Below are positions 35,131-43,858 of a stretch of 64,000 bases of DNA, piece after piece. The first letter of the stretch is position 1, and the number at the start of each line of letters is the position of its first letter. A program made the position numbers and the translations under genes. The stretch is taken from positions 124,001 to 188,000 of the forward strand of contig NZ_JADPKA010000083.1 in the NCBI RefSeq assembly GCF_023073715.1, in the 5' to 3' direction. Below the pieces are notes generated by a model. That model saw nothing but the letters and a program-made list of their open reading frames with translations, did no database searches and was not told where the DNA came from. Source of the DNA: Bradyrhizobium sp. 164 (GTDB lineage: Bacteria; Pseudomonadota; Alphaproteobacteria; Rhizobiales; Xanthobacteraceae).

Positions 35131-36234
35131 TCACCGCAGCTTCAGCGTCGACAGGCCGGCGAGCGCCAGCATCACCGAGATGATCCAGAAGCGGATCACG
35201 ATCTGCGGCTCGGTCCAGCCGAGCTGCTCGAAATGGTGATGGATCGGCGCCATCCTGAAGATGCGTTTTCCCGTGAGCTTGAACGACACCACCTGCACGA
35301 TGACGGAGACCGCCTCCAGCACGAACAGGCCACCGATCACCGCGAGCACGATCTCGTGCTTCACCGCCACCGCGATGGCGCCGAGCATGCCGCCGAGCGC
35401 GAGCGAGCCGGTGTCGCCCATGAAGATCGAGGCTGGCGGTGCGTTGAACCAGAGGAAGCCGAGACCGGCGCCCAGCAATGCGCCGCAGAGCACCGCGAGC
35501 TCGCCGGTACCGGCGACATATTTGATCTGGAGATAGTCGGCGAACACGGCGTTGCCGGCGAGATAGGCGATCATCGCAAAGCTCGCCGTCGCGATCATCA
35601 CCGGCACGATGGCAAGCCCGTCGAGGCCGTCGGTGAGGTTCACGGCGTTGCCGGCACCGACAATGACGAAGGCGCCGAACACGACGAAGAACCAGCCGAA
35701 ATGCAGCACGGTGTCTTTCAGGAACGGAATCGTCAGCGCGGTCGACGCCGGATCGCGATTCAGCCGCACCAGCGCGTAGCAGGCAACCAGCGCGATCACC
35801 GCCTCGATCAATAGGCGAAGCTTGCTGCCGAACCCGGTCGTGGTCTGCTTGGTCACCTTGAGGTAATCGTCATAGAAACCGACGAAGCCGAAACCGAGCG
35901 TCACCGCCAGCACGATCCAGACATAGGGGTTGAGCGGATTGGCCCACAGCACGGTACCGACGGTCAGGCCGGACAGGATCATCAGCCCGCCCATGGTGGG
36001 CGTGCCCTTCTTGGCGAGGTGCGATTGCGGACCGTCGGTGCGGATCGGCTGGCCCTTGCCCTGACGGATGCGCAAATGATCGATGATCCAGGGACCGAAC
36101 AGGAACACGAACAGCGCGCCGGTGACGATGGCGCCGCCGGTGCGGAAGGTGATATAGCGGAAGACGTTCAGGAAGGTGCGAAACGCACCGAATCCCGGAA
36201 ATGTGTTGGAGAGCTCGATCAGCCAGTAAAACAT
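35131..36234 (-). CDS. mraY: Phospho-MurNAc-pentapeptide transferase MraY
   Basis: A 367-residue membrane transferase that makes lipid I from UDP-MurNAc-pentapeptide and undecaprenyl phosphate. About ten membrane segments. Signatures: KKGTPTMGGLMIL, FYDDYLK (adjacent catalytic Asp pair), NAVNLTDGLDGLA, FMGDTGSLALGG, and the basic/His loop APIHHHFEQLGW near the C-terminus. Length matches E. coli (360). It is separated from murF by about 170 bases. Confidence 0.98.
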   Translation of the reverse strand: MFYWLIELSNTFPGFGAFRTFLNVFRYITFRTGGAIVTGALFVFLFGPWIIDHLRIRQGKGQPIRTDGPQSHLAKKGTPTMGGLMILSGLTVGTVLWANPLNPYVWIVLAVTLGFGFVGFYDDYLKVTKQTTTGFGSKLRLLIEAVIALVACYALVRLNRDPASTALTIPFLKDTVLHFGWFFVVFGAFVIVGAGNAVNLTDGLDGLAIVPVMIATASFAMIAYLAGNAVFADYLQIKYVAGTGELAVLCGALLGAGLGFLWFNAPPASIFMGDTGSLALGGMLGAIAVAVKHEIVLAVIGGLFVLEAVSVIVQVVSFKLTGKRIFRMAPIHHHFEQLGWTEPQIVIRFWIISVMLALAGLSTLKLR

Positions 36235-36404
36235 TCAGACGGTCCTATGACGCCTTTGCACACGCGGCCTTGGCTTTGTTGTTGGCCTCAACGTGCTCAC
36301 GCGCATTCGCTGGTTTTCATCATCGGATCGGTCGCGACCTCAGGGAAAACGGACGGTTTTGCGCCGCAAAGGGCGGGATTCGGGAGCAGCGCCTTCCAAG
36401 CAGT

Positions 36405-37784
36405 TTACGCCTTTGCCTGCAAGGCGGCCACCAGGCCCGGCACAAACTTGTTGACCCAGAACATCTTCTTGCTGCCCTTGACAACCACGACGTCGCCTGC
36501 CTTCAGCAGGCTCGCAACCTCGTCCGGCTTCAGCGTGGCGGGATCGTCGTGCCAGCCGAGGCCCTTGCCTGATGGCAGCACGTCGAAGAGGTGGCGCATC
36601 AAGGGGCCGACACAATAGACGCCATCGATACCTTCGAGATGCTTGGCAAGGCCGGTGTGGTAGGTTGGCGCGTCAGCGCCCAGCTCCAGCATGTCGCCGA
36701 GCACCGCAATGCGACGGCCGCCGGTCACGTTGCGCGCCTGCAAGCTTTGCAGCGCAGCTGCGATGCTGGCCGGATTGCCGTTGAAACTGTCGTCGATCAC
36801 GGTGATACCGCCGACCGCCTGCTCGACGCCGCGGCCGGTCATGATGCCGACCCGATCGAGCTTGATCGCGAGCGTCGCCGCATCGAGGTTCGCTGCGCGG
36901 ATCGCGGCGAGCGCGGCCAACGCATTCTGCACGCGGTGCGGCGCGCCCGGCGTCAGGCTGAAGGCGATCTCCTTCTTGCCGAGCCTGGCCACGACCTGCC
37001 AGCTCTCGCCGTGCGGGGCGTGCGCGACTTCATGCACCTCGGCATGCTCACCAAAGCGCACCACCTTGCCCTTCCATTCCGGCGCCTTGATCCCGGCGGG
37101 CAACACCAGCACGCCGTCCTCGGGCAGGCCACGTACAATCGACACCTTTTCGCGCGTGATGGCTTCGAGCGAGCCGAGCTTTTCCAGATGCACCGGCTGG
37201 ACATTGACGACGAGCGCGACCGTCGGCCGGGTCAACTCGCTGAGCCGCGCGATCTCGCCGGGCTGGTTCATGCCCATCTCGACGACCCACACGCTGGCAT
37301 CTAGCCTCGCATTGCACAGCGTCAGCGGCACGCCCCAGAAATTGTTGAAGCTCGAGGGGCTGGCATAGGCGTTGGGATAAGCGGCCAGAAACTCCTTGGT
37401 GCTGGTCTTGCCGGCGCTGCCGGTCAGCCCGATCACCGCACCACGAAAGCGCGTGCGTGCGGCGCGCGCGAGGCCCCAGAGGCCGTCGATCAATGTGTCC
37501 TTCACGACGATCTGGGGAATGCGGATGCCCGCGATCTCGTGCGGCACGATCATCGCGACCGCTCCGGAAGCTTCCGCCTTGTCCGCGAACTCCCAGCCGT
37601 CACGCGCGCTGGCGAAGGCGGAGACGAAGCCGCCGCTCGGTGTTCCGCTCAGCGCGACGAACAGGCTGCCCGGCTTCACCAGGCGGCTGTCCTGGGTGAC
37701 GAAATCGATCGGCGTATCCGGGAACGATCCGCCGACGCCCAGCGCACGCGCCACCTCGGCAACCGTCCATATCGGCGCGCTCAT
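36405..37784 (-). CDS. murF: UDP-MurNAc-tripeptide--D-Ala-D-Ala ligase
   Basis: A 459-residue Mur ligase that adds the D-Ala-D-Ala dipeptide made by Ddl. N-terminal QDSRLVKPGSLFVAL (31-45) is the UDP-substrate domain; the ATP loop is TGSAGKTST (121-129); SFNNFWGVPLTL follows, then the family motif VVEMGMNQPGEI, DDSFNGNPASI and GDMLELG. The start overlaps the murE stop by four bases. All elements are intact. Confidence 0.97.
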   Translation of the reverse strand: MSAPIWTVAEVARALGVGGSFPDTPIDFVTQDSRLVKPGSLFVALSGTPSGGFVSAFASARDGWEFADKAEASGAVAMIVPHEIAGIRIPQIVVKDTLIDGLWGLARAARTRFRGAVIGLTGSAGKTSTKEFLAAYPNAYASPSSFNNFWGVPLTLCNARLDASVWVVEMGMNQPGEIARLSELTRPTVALVVNVQPVHLEKLGSLEAITREKVSIVRGLPEDGVLVLPAGIKAPEWKGKVVRFGEHAEVHEVAHAPHGESWQVVARLGKKEIAFSLTPGAPHRVQNALAALAAIRAANLDAATLAIKLDRVGIMTGRGVEQAVGGITVIDDSFNGNPASIAAALQSLQARNVTGGRRIAVLGDMLELGADAPTYHTGLAKHLEGIDGVYCVGPLMRHLFDVLPSGKGLGWHDDPATLKPDEVASLLKAGDVVVVKGSKKMFWVNKFVPGLVAALQAKA

Positions 37785-39238
37785 GCAACCCTCGATGCTA
37801 ATGCGGCGGCGACCGCCTCGTGATCACTGAAGGGCAGCACCTCGCCACCGACGATCTGTCCGGTCTCGTGGCCCTTGCCGGCGATGAGCAGCGCGTCGCC
37901 CTCCTGCAAGTCCTCGATCGCCGCGCGGATCGCAGCAGTGCGGTCGCCGATTTCGCGGGCGCCCTTCGCGGTGGCGAGGATCGCCGCGCGGATCGCTTCC
38001 GGCTTCTCGCTGCGCGGATTGTCATCGGTGATGATGATGCCGTCGGCGTTCTCGGCCGCGATTTCGCCCATGATCGGCCGCTTGCCGGCATCGCGATCGC
38101 CACCGGCGCCGAACACGACGACCAGCTTGCGCCTGGCGTAGGGACGGAGCGCCTGCAAAGCTTTCGCCAGCGCATCGGGCTTGTGCGCATAGTCGACGAA
38201 GATCGGTGCGCCGTTGCGCTCGCCGACCCGTTCGAGACGTCCCTTGGCGCCTTCGAGATGTTCGAGGCTCGCGAACACATCGGCTGCATCGCTGCCTGTG
38301 CCGATGGCAAGGCCGGCCGACACCAGCGCGTTCTCGATCTGGAACTCGCCGACCAGCGGGAGACGGACCGCGTAACACTTGCCGCGATGCTCGATCGCGA
38401 GCGCTTGCGAAAAGCCCTCGACCTCGGCGCCGGCGAGACGAATGCCCTCGCTTGCCCCGTCCCCATTGCGGCCGACCGCCATCACGCGCAGGCCGCGCGC
38501 CTTCGCTGCGTCGAGGACGTCCGCCGAGCAATCATGATCGGCCGAGATCACAGCCGCGCCGTCAGGGGCGACCAGCTCGCGGAACAGCCTGAGCTTGGCC
38601 GCAAGGTAATGCGCGACGGTCGGATGGTAATCCATGTGGTCGCGCGAGAGATTGGTGAAGCCGGCGGCCGAGACGCGCACGCCGTCGAGGCGGTACTGGT
38701 CGAGCCCGTGCGAGGACGCCTCGAAGGCGAGATGCGTGACGCCGTCGCGCGCGATGTCGTCGATCTGCCGGTGCAGCGCGATCGGATCCGGCGTCGTCAG
38801 CGAGCCGTAGACGGTGTGCTTGGGCGAGACGAGACCGATGGTGCCGATGCTGGCGGAGGCATGCCCCAGCCGCTCCCAGATCTGGCGCGTGAACGCCGCA
38901 ACCGAGGTCTTGCCGCTGGTACCGGTGACCGCGGCAATCGTCGAAGGCTGCGCAGGGAAGAATTTTGCCGCCGCCAGCGCCAGCGCACGACGGGGGTTGG
39001 CGACCGTCACGAACGGCACCTTGCGGCCATCAGGCGCATGATCGCCGACGACGGCCGCCGCGCCGGCCGCGACCGCAGCATCGACGAAGCGCGCACCGTC
39101 CGTCTTGCTGCCCGCAAGGGCGAAGAAGAGATCGCCCGGCCTGACCTGCCGGCTGTCGAGGGCAAGGCCGGTCACATCGAGCGCCGCGGCAGCGGGCTCA
39201 ATTACGACATCATTGCCTAGCAGTTCGCGCAGCTTCAT
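37781..39238 (-). CDS. murE: UDP-MurNAc-tripeptide synthetase MurE, meso-DAP type
   Basis: A 485-residue Mur ligase adding the third stem-peptide residue. LALDSRQVRPGDLFFAL is the N-terminal motif; the ATP loop is TGTSGKTS (105-112); FTNLSRDHMDYH and VDYAHKPDAL follow. The specificity motif DNPR (ITDDNPRSEKPEAI) indicates meso-diaminopimelate, as expected for Gram-negatives. murF overlaps its end by four bases. ftsI ends 83 bases upstream. Confidence 0.97.
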   Translation of the reverse strand: MKLRELLGNDVVIEPAAAALDVTGLALDSRQVRPGDLFFALAGSKTDGARFVDAAVAAGAAAVVGDHAPDGRKVPFVTVANPRRALALAAAKFFPAQPSTIAAVTGTSGKTSVAAFTRQIWERLGHASASIGTIGLVSPKHTVYGSLTTPDPIALHRQIDDIARDGVTHLAFEASSHGLDQYRLDGVRVSAAGFTNLSRDHMDYHPTVAHYLAAKLRLFRELVAPDGAAVISADHDCSADVLDAAKARGLRVMAVGRNGDGASEGIRLAGAEVEGFSQALAIEHRGKCYAVRLPLVGEFQIENALVSAGLAIGTGSDAADVFASLEHLEGAKGRLERVGERNGAPIFVDYAHKPDALAKALQALRPYARRKLVVVFGAGGDRDAGKRPIMGEIAAENADGIIITDDNPRSEKPEAIRAAILATAKGAREIGDRTAAIRAAIEDLQEGDALLIAGKGHETGQIVGGEVLPFSDHEAVAAALASRVA

Positions 39239-39321
39239 GGTCTTCCAGCCGACACGCCGTGCCGGAAAGCCGAATCTTCGGAAAAGCCCGACTCAGCAGC
39301 GGCAATGGCCTACCCGGTTGA

Positions 39322-41076
39322 TTACTGGGTTGTTCTGGATGCTGCAAGAATAAGGCGGTCCGCAGGCGGCAGATCGAACCGGGGCTCGACGCCCAGAAGC
39401 GGCGCGATCCGCTCGATCACCTTGCCGCCGGTCGGCACCGCGTTCCAGCCCGAGGTGATGAAACCCTTCGTTTCAGGAATGGCCTGCGGCTCGTCGAGCA
39501 TGATCAGGACGTGATATTTCGGATCGTCGCAGGGCAGGATGGCGGTGAACGAGTTGAGCACACGCTTCTTGGCGTAGCGGCCGTTGATGACCTTCTCGGA
39601 CGTGCCGGTCTTGCCGCCGACGTAATAGCCCTTGATGTCGGCGGTCTTGGCGGTACCGATCTCGGCATTGAGCCGCATCAGATACCGCATCTTGTCGCTG
39701 GTGTCCTGCTTGATCACGCGCTTGGCCAGCGCCGCCGCTTCGGCTTCGCTGCGCTTCATGAAGGTCGGCGGAATGAGGTAACCGCCGTTCACCAATGCAT
39801 TGATGCCCATCACCGCCTGGAGCGGCGCCACCGAGAGGCCCTGGCCGAACGCAGCCGTGACCGTGTTCAGCTCACTCCAGCGGCGCGGGATCAGCGGCGC
39901 CGCGCTCTCCGGCAGCTCGGTACGCAGCCGCGTCAACTGGCCCATCTTGGCGAGAAACGCCTTATGCGCCTCGACGCCCTGGTTAAGCGCGATCCGTGCC
40001 GCGCCGATGTTGGACGAATAGGTGAACACTTCCTTGGTGTTGATGAAGCGCCCGAGCGGGTGGCTGTCGTGGATGGTGAACTTGCCGTAGTGCAGGTTCC
40101 CGCGCGCATCCCACGACGAGTTCAGATTGATCTTGCCGGAATCGAGCGCCATCGCCAGCGTGAACGCCTTGAAGGTCGAGCCCATCTCGTAGACGCCGGT
40201 GGTCAGGCGATTGATGCGGTCGGGGTCGTGCGCTTCCTTCGGATTGTTGGGATCGAAGTCCGGCAGGGACACCATCGCCACGATCTCGCCGGTCTTGACG
40301 TTGGAGACGATACCGGAGGCGGCCTTGGCGTGAAACTTGTCCTTGGCCTTCAACAGTTCGTCGCGGAGCGCATGCTCGACGCGCAGATCGACCGAGAGCT
40401 CGATCGGCTTTTGCAGCCGGTCGGTGGCAAAGCCGGCGCGGTGGAGATCGGCGAGCCCCTGGTTGTCGAGCCACTTCTCGAGACCAGCGATGCCCTGGTT
40501 ATCGATATTGACGAGACCGATCAGGTGGGCGACCTCGTTGCCGGTCGGGTAGACGCGCTTGTTCTCGCGCAGGAAGCCGATGCCGGGAATGCCGAGCTTG
40601 TGGATGTCCTGCTGCTGCTTCGGCGTGACCTCGCGTTTGAGCCAAACGAAGCCCTTGCGCGTCTTCAGGCGCTCGCGCACCTCGGCCTCGTCAAGATCGG
40701 GGATGGTGGCGGTCAGAAGCTCGATCGCCTCGTCCTTGTCGATGATGCGGCGCGGCTCGCCGAACAGGCTCGCCGCCTTGACGTCGGTTGCCAGGATCGC
40801 GCCGTTACGGTCGACGATGTCGGGCCGCGCGGTTGCGACCACCTCCTGCGCCGCGGCGCGGCGGGCACCGTGAGCGTCGGCCCCGATCGCGAACATCACG
40901 AGGCGGCCGCCGATCAGGGCGTAGACCGAGGCGAAGGCGAGCATCGCCAGGCCAACGCGCGCGCGCGCCTTCGCGGCGCGATCGACGTTGCGCCCGTAGA
41001 GCAGGCTGCGGATCAGCCGCTGCCGCCAGGGCTCGGTGGGCTTTTCTGTGGGTTTTGCCGGGATCGGAGCGCTCAT
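39322..41076 (-). CDS. ftsI: Septal peptidoglycan transpeptidase FtsI (PBP3)
   Basis: A 584-residue class B penicillin-binding protein cross-linking septal peptidoglycan with FtsW. Short cytoplasmic tail, one membrane helix (about 41-63), the PBP dimer/pedestal region starting around ARPDIVDRNGAILATD, then the transpeptidase domain with SxxK as STFK (in MGSTFKAF), SxN as SSN (YSSNIGAA) and KTGT (GGKTGTSEK). Length is close to other alphaproteobacterial FtsI. Its start overlaps the ftsL stop by four bases. Confidence 0.97.
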   Translation of the reverse strand: MSAPIPAKPTEKPTEPWRQRLIRSLLYGRNVDRAAKARARVGLAMLAFASVYALIGGRLVMFAIGADAHGARRAAAQEVVATARPDIVDRNGAILATDVKAASLFGEPRRIIDKDEAIELLTATIPDLDEAEVRERLKTRKGFVWLKREVTPKQQQDIHKLGIPGIGFLRENKRVYPTGNEVAHLIGLVNIDNQGIAGLEKWLDNQGLADLHRAGFATDRLQKPIELSVDLRVEHALRDELLKAKDKFHAKAASGIVSNVKTGEIVAMVSLPDFDPNNPKEAHDPDRINRLTTGVYEMGSTFKAFTLAMALDSGKINLNSSWDARGNLHYGKFTIHDSHPLGRFINTKEVFTYSSNIGAARIALNQGVEAHKAFLAKMGQLTRLRTELPESAAPLIPRRWSELNTVTAAFGQGLSVAPLQAVMGINALVNGGYLIPPTFMKRSEAEAAALAKRVIKQDTSDKMRYLMRLNAEIGTAKTADIKGYYVGGKTGTSEKVINGRYAKKRVLNSFTAILPCDDPKYHVLIMLDEPQAIPETKGFITSGWNAVPTGGKVIERIAPLLGVEPRFDLPPADRLILAASRTTQ

Positions 41077-41465
41077 TGATTGTCCTCCGGCTGAGGCACG
41101 GAGCCCGTCACAGTGTCGGGATCGCTCGCGGCTTCGATAGTATTGAGCATCGCTCCGATCGGGTCGGGCTCGCCCGGCCTGAACATCCGCGGCGGGCGCT
41201 CCGGCAGGTTCTTCAGCGAGTCATATTGCGTGCCGTTGACCGGCTTCAGCGATAGATGCCGGTCGGACAGTCCTTGCAGGCGCAGGGGCGCATCGAGCTT
41301 GGCCCATTCAGCGCGCAGCGAGGCGATCGCATCGCGCTGCTCCCGGATCTCCGCATGCAGGCGCAGCACCTTCTCGGTGCGCGCGGTGGAGTCCATCTTG
41401 ATCCGGTAGACATGGGCTGCCGCGAAGATCAGCGCGCCGATGACGAGGAGGTGGATGAAGCGCAT
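41073..41465 (-). CDS. ftsL: Cell division protein FtsL
   Basis: A 130-residue bitopic protein. The membrane helix (IHLLVIGALIFAAAHVYRI, 4-22) is followed by a coiled-coil segment (TEKVLRLHAEIREQRDAIASLRAEW) with leucine heptads that pairs with FtsB, then a low-conservation tail. The sequence is poorly conserved in general, so the call rests on topology and position: three bases after rsmH and overlapping ftsI. The C-terminal tail is longer than in E. coli FtsL (121). Confidence 0.9.
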   Translation of the reverse strand: MRFIHLLVIGALIFAAAHVYRIKMDSTARTEKVLRLHAEIREQRDAIASLRAEWAKLDAPLRLQGLSDRHLSLKPVNGTQYDSLKNLPERPPRMFRPGEPDPIGAMLNTIEAASDPDTVTGSVPQPEDNQ

Positions 41466-41468
41466 GCG

Positions 41469-42458
41469 CTAGCCGCCCCTCATGACGTCGGAGAGTCTTG
41501 GCCAGGACGATGGCTCGCCATCATGATGCGCGGGCGCCGAGGTACGCTCGGCGGCGCGCAGCTTTGCGGAGCGCGCACGTGGATTGAGCGCAACTTCGTC
41601 CTCACCGGCGACGATCGGCCGCCGCGTCAGCAGCTGGAAGCTCGGCGCGGCTTGCGCCACCTCTGGCAGATGCCGCGAACCGCCGCCGCTCTTGGAACGT
41701 GAGGCGAGAAAATTCTTGACGATGCGGTCTTCCAGCGAATGGAACGAGACCACGACGAGGCGGCCGCCGGGCTCGAGCACGCGCTCGGCCGCAGCGAGCG
41801 CCGTCTGAAGTTCCTCCAGCTCTTCGTTGACGAAGATGCGCAGCGCCTGGAACGTCCGCGTCGCCGGGTGAATGTCCCCGGGCTTCGAGCGCACGACCCT
41901 GCCGACGAGATCAGCGAGTGCGCGCGTGGTCGTGAACGGCGTCTCCTGCCGGTCTGCCACGATGGCGCGGGCGATGCGCCGCGAATGCCGCTCTTCGCCG
42001 AAGAGATAGATGATGTCGGCTAGATCGCCTTCGGAAGCGCGGGCGACGACGTCTGCCGCGGTCGGCCCCGTCTGCCCCATCCGCATGTCGAGCGGTCCGT
42101 CGAGACGGAAGGAGAAGCCGCGGCCGGCCTGATCGAGCTGCATCGAGGACACGCCGACATCCATCACGACTCCGTCGATCGCCTCGACGCCCTGCCCCGC
42201 GCAGACTTCGGCGAGGTTCGAGAAGCGATCTTCGACCAGCGTGAGCCGGCCCGCGGAGCGTTCGACGAGTTCGGCACCGCCAGCGATCGCAGTGCGGTCA
42301 CGGTCAATGGCAATGAGCCGGGTTCCCGGCACGTCGAGAATGGCACGGCTGTAGCCGCCGGCGCCGAAGGTGGCGTCGACATAGATGCCGCCCGCGCGCG
42401 GGGCGAGATGGTCAACGGCCTCGCGGCCGAGAACGGGAATGTGCGGAGCCGAGCTCAT
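41469..42458 (-). CDS. rsmH: 16S rRNA m4C1402 methyltransferase
   Basis: A 329-residue SAM methyltransferase (formerly MraW) modifying C1402 in the decoding centre. HIPVLGREAVDHLAP (6-20) is the family N-terminus; YVDATFGAGGYSRAIL (26-41) is SAM motif I; RLIAIDRD is motif II; DGVVMDVGVSSMQLDQAGRGFSF and RTFQALRIFVNEELEEL are family signatures; VVSFHSLEDRIVKNF is the C-terminal motif. ATG 42458 is chosen because codons further up do not resemble the family. It is first in the visible dcw operon: no mraZ precedes it. Confidence 0.97.
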   Translation of the reverse strand: MSSAPHIPVLGREAVDHLAPRAGGIYVDATFGAGGYSRAILDVPGTRLIAIDRDRTAIAGGAELVERSAGRLTLVEDRFSNLAEVCAGQGVEAIDGVVMDVGVSSMQLDQAGRGFSFRLDGPLDMRMGQTGPTAADVVARASEGDLADIIYLFGEERHSRRIARAIVADRQETPFTTTRALADLVGRVVRSKPGDIHPATRTFQALRIFVNEELEELQTALAAAERVLEPGGRLVVVSFHSLEDRIVKNFLASRSKSGGGSRHLPEVAQAAPSFQLLTRRPIVAGEDEVALNPRARSAKLRAAERTSAPAHHDGEPSSWPRLSDVMRGG

Positions 42459-42902
42459 GCGCCACGCCTGCCGAACACCCAGCCCGGCGTCGATGCCAGA
42501 TTGGGGACGAAGCAGCCCATGACGCCTCGAATGATTCTGCGTCGCGGCGGTTCCACGACAAAGCCCTCGTCTAGCACGGTTCCCAAGCCCGGCTGTCCCG
42601 GGCCGCAAACCCAGTGTTCCCAGTGGAATTTGTCGGGCAGCCATGGGATTTCGAGCCAAAATACGCTTTGGCCGCCTCCGGACGCGGGTCGGCTCTTCAT
42701 CTCTGAGTAACGGCCCTTAGCGTTAAGAAAGCGTTGATCGGCTCGCGACAAGTCGAAAAGGTGACGCCGTGGTGATGCTTCATCCACACACATGCGCCAA
42801 AATGCATCCGTTAACCGCGCCGCGCGATTGCGCGCGGCCGAAGGGTAAAGGAATAGTAAAGAGAAGGGCTTGGCCCACACTCTCGTCCAACTCGAGCTGT
42901 TC
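42459..42902 (-). promoter_or_regulatory. Upstream region of the dcw cluster
   Basis: About 440 bases between divergent rsmH and the amidase. It should contain the main dcw promoter and the amidase promoter. AT-rich words occur around 42710-42760 and 42840-42860; TTAACC occurs at about 42812 beside the GCGCGC-gattg-GCGCGC type hairpin. No mraZ gene and no MraZ-type GTGGG direct repeats were found. I cannot place -35/-10 boxes reliably. Confidence 0.4.
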
Positions 42903-43766
42903 ATGCCGTCCGGTTCGTCCACGCCGTCTGGAGCTGATTCGAAGCGTCAACGCGTTCTCCCGGTTCCCAAAGCCGCGGCGGGCATGCGAACGTTCGATCC
43001 CGATTCCTCGATCGTCTCCGACATCATCCCCTCGCCGAACCATGGCGAGCGCGCCAAGGGACGGCAGCCCGACATGATCGTGCTGCACTACACCGGCATG
43101 CCCGATGTCGAGGGCGCGCTGGCGCGGCTGTGCACGGCGGGGACCGACGTGTCGGCGCACTACGTCGTGCTGGAGGACGGCCGCATCGTGCAATGCGTGC
43201 CCGAGGCCAGGCGCGCCTGGCACGCCGGCGTCTCGTCCTGGGCCGGCGAGGATGACATCAACTCCTGCTCGATCGGCATCGAGATCATCAATCGCGGCCA
43301 TGACTGGGGCTATCCGGAGTATCCGCTGCGCCAGATCGCCGCCGTGATCGCGCTATGCCGCGGCATCATGCTCCGCCGCAAGGTGCCGCCGCACCGGGTG
43401 CTTGGCCATTCCGACGTCGCACCCGCGCGCAAGAAGGATCCCGGCGAAAAATTTCCGTGGCATTCGCTGGCCAATTCCGGCGTTGGCCATTGGGTGACGC
43501 CCGCCCCGGTCGTGCGCGGCGAGAGCCTGATGCTTGGCACCATCAGCGACGCCGTGCTGAGCATGCAGCAGGCGCTCGCCCGGTACGGCTATGGCGTGCC
43601 GCTGACCGGCAAATACGACGCCGCGACAATGGAAGTCGTCACCGCCTTCCAGCGCCACTTCCGCCCGGCGCGGCTGGATGGTATCGCCGATCATTCGACG
43701 CTGTCGACATTGCAGGCGCTGCTGGCGAGCTTGCCCGCGGAAGGGACGGCGGTCGCGTCGAAGTGA
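42903..43766 (+). CDS. N-acetylmuramoyl-L-alanine amidase (AmpD-like) with PG-binding domain
   Basis: A 287-residue zinc amidase of the amidase_2 family cleaving the MurNAc-L-Ala bond. Zinc ligands: His in MIVLHYTG, His in HRVLGHSDVAPARKKDPG, and the Asp of that same loop; catalytic Glu in SIGIEIINRGHDWGYPEYP. VSAHYVVLEDGRIVQCV and RAWHAGVSSW are typical. The C-terminal ~75 residues form a PG_binding_1 domain (LSMQQALARYGYGVPLTG, TMEVVTAFQRHFRP). No signal peptide is evident, as in cytosolic AmpD-type recycling enzymes. The start is uncertain: TTG 42870 with AGAAGG upstream, ATG 42903 or ATG 42984. Confidence 0.9.
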   Translation: MPSGSSTPSGADSKRQRVLPVPKAAAGMRTFDPDSSIVSDIIPSPNHGERAKGRQPDMIVLHYTGMPDVEGALARLCTAGTDVSAHYVVLEDGRIVQCVPEARRAWHAGVSSWAGEDDINSCSIGIEIINRGHDWGYPEYPLRQIAAVIALCRGIMLRRKVPPHRVLGHSDVAPARKKDPGEKFPWHSLANSGVGHWVTPAPVVRGESLMLGTISDAVLSMQQALARYGYGVPLTGKYDAATMEVVTAFQRHFRPARLDGIADHSTLSTLQALLASLPAEGTAVASK

Positions 43767-43777
43767 TGGCATAGCCG

Positions 43778-43855
43778 TCATTCCGGGGCGCACGACGTGC
43801 GGACCCAAAATCTCGAGATTCCGGGTTCGATGCTTCGCATCGCCCCGGAACGACG
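43778..43855. repeat. Cloverleaf palindromic repeat, copy 6 (short-middle form)
   Basis: Closing stem GTCATTCCGGGGC / GCCCCGGAACGAC. Arm 1 GCAC-gac-GTGC, middle AATCTCGAGATT, arm 2 GATGC-ttc-GCATC. It fills almost the whole gap between the convergent amidase and sigma-factor genes and may serve as a terminator. Confidence 0.9.
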
Positions 43856-43858
43856 GTG

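Noticed and set aside
42455..42922. Minus-strand frame upstream of rsmH considered as mraZ
   Set aside because: The translated sequence has none of the MraZ features (DxKGR, paired SpoVT-AbrB-like halves).
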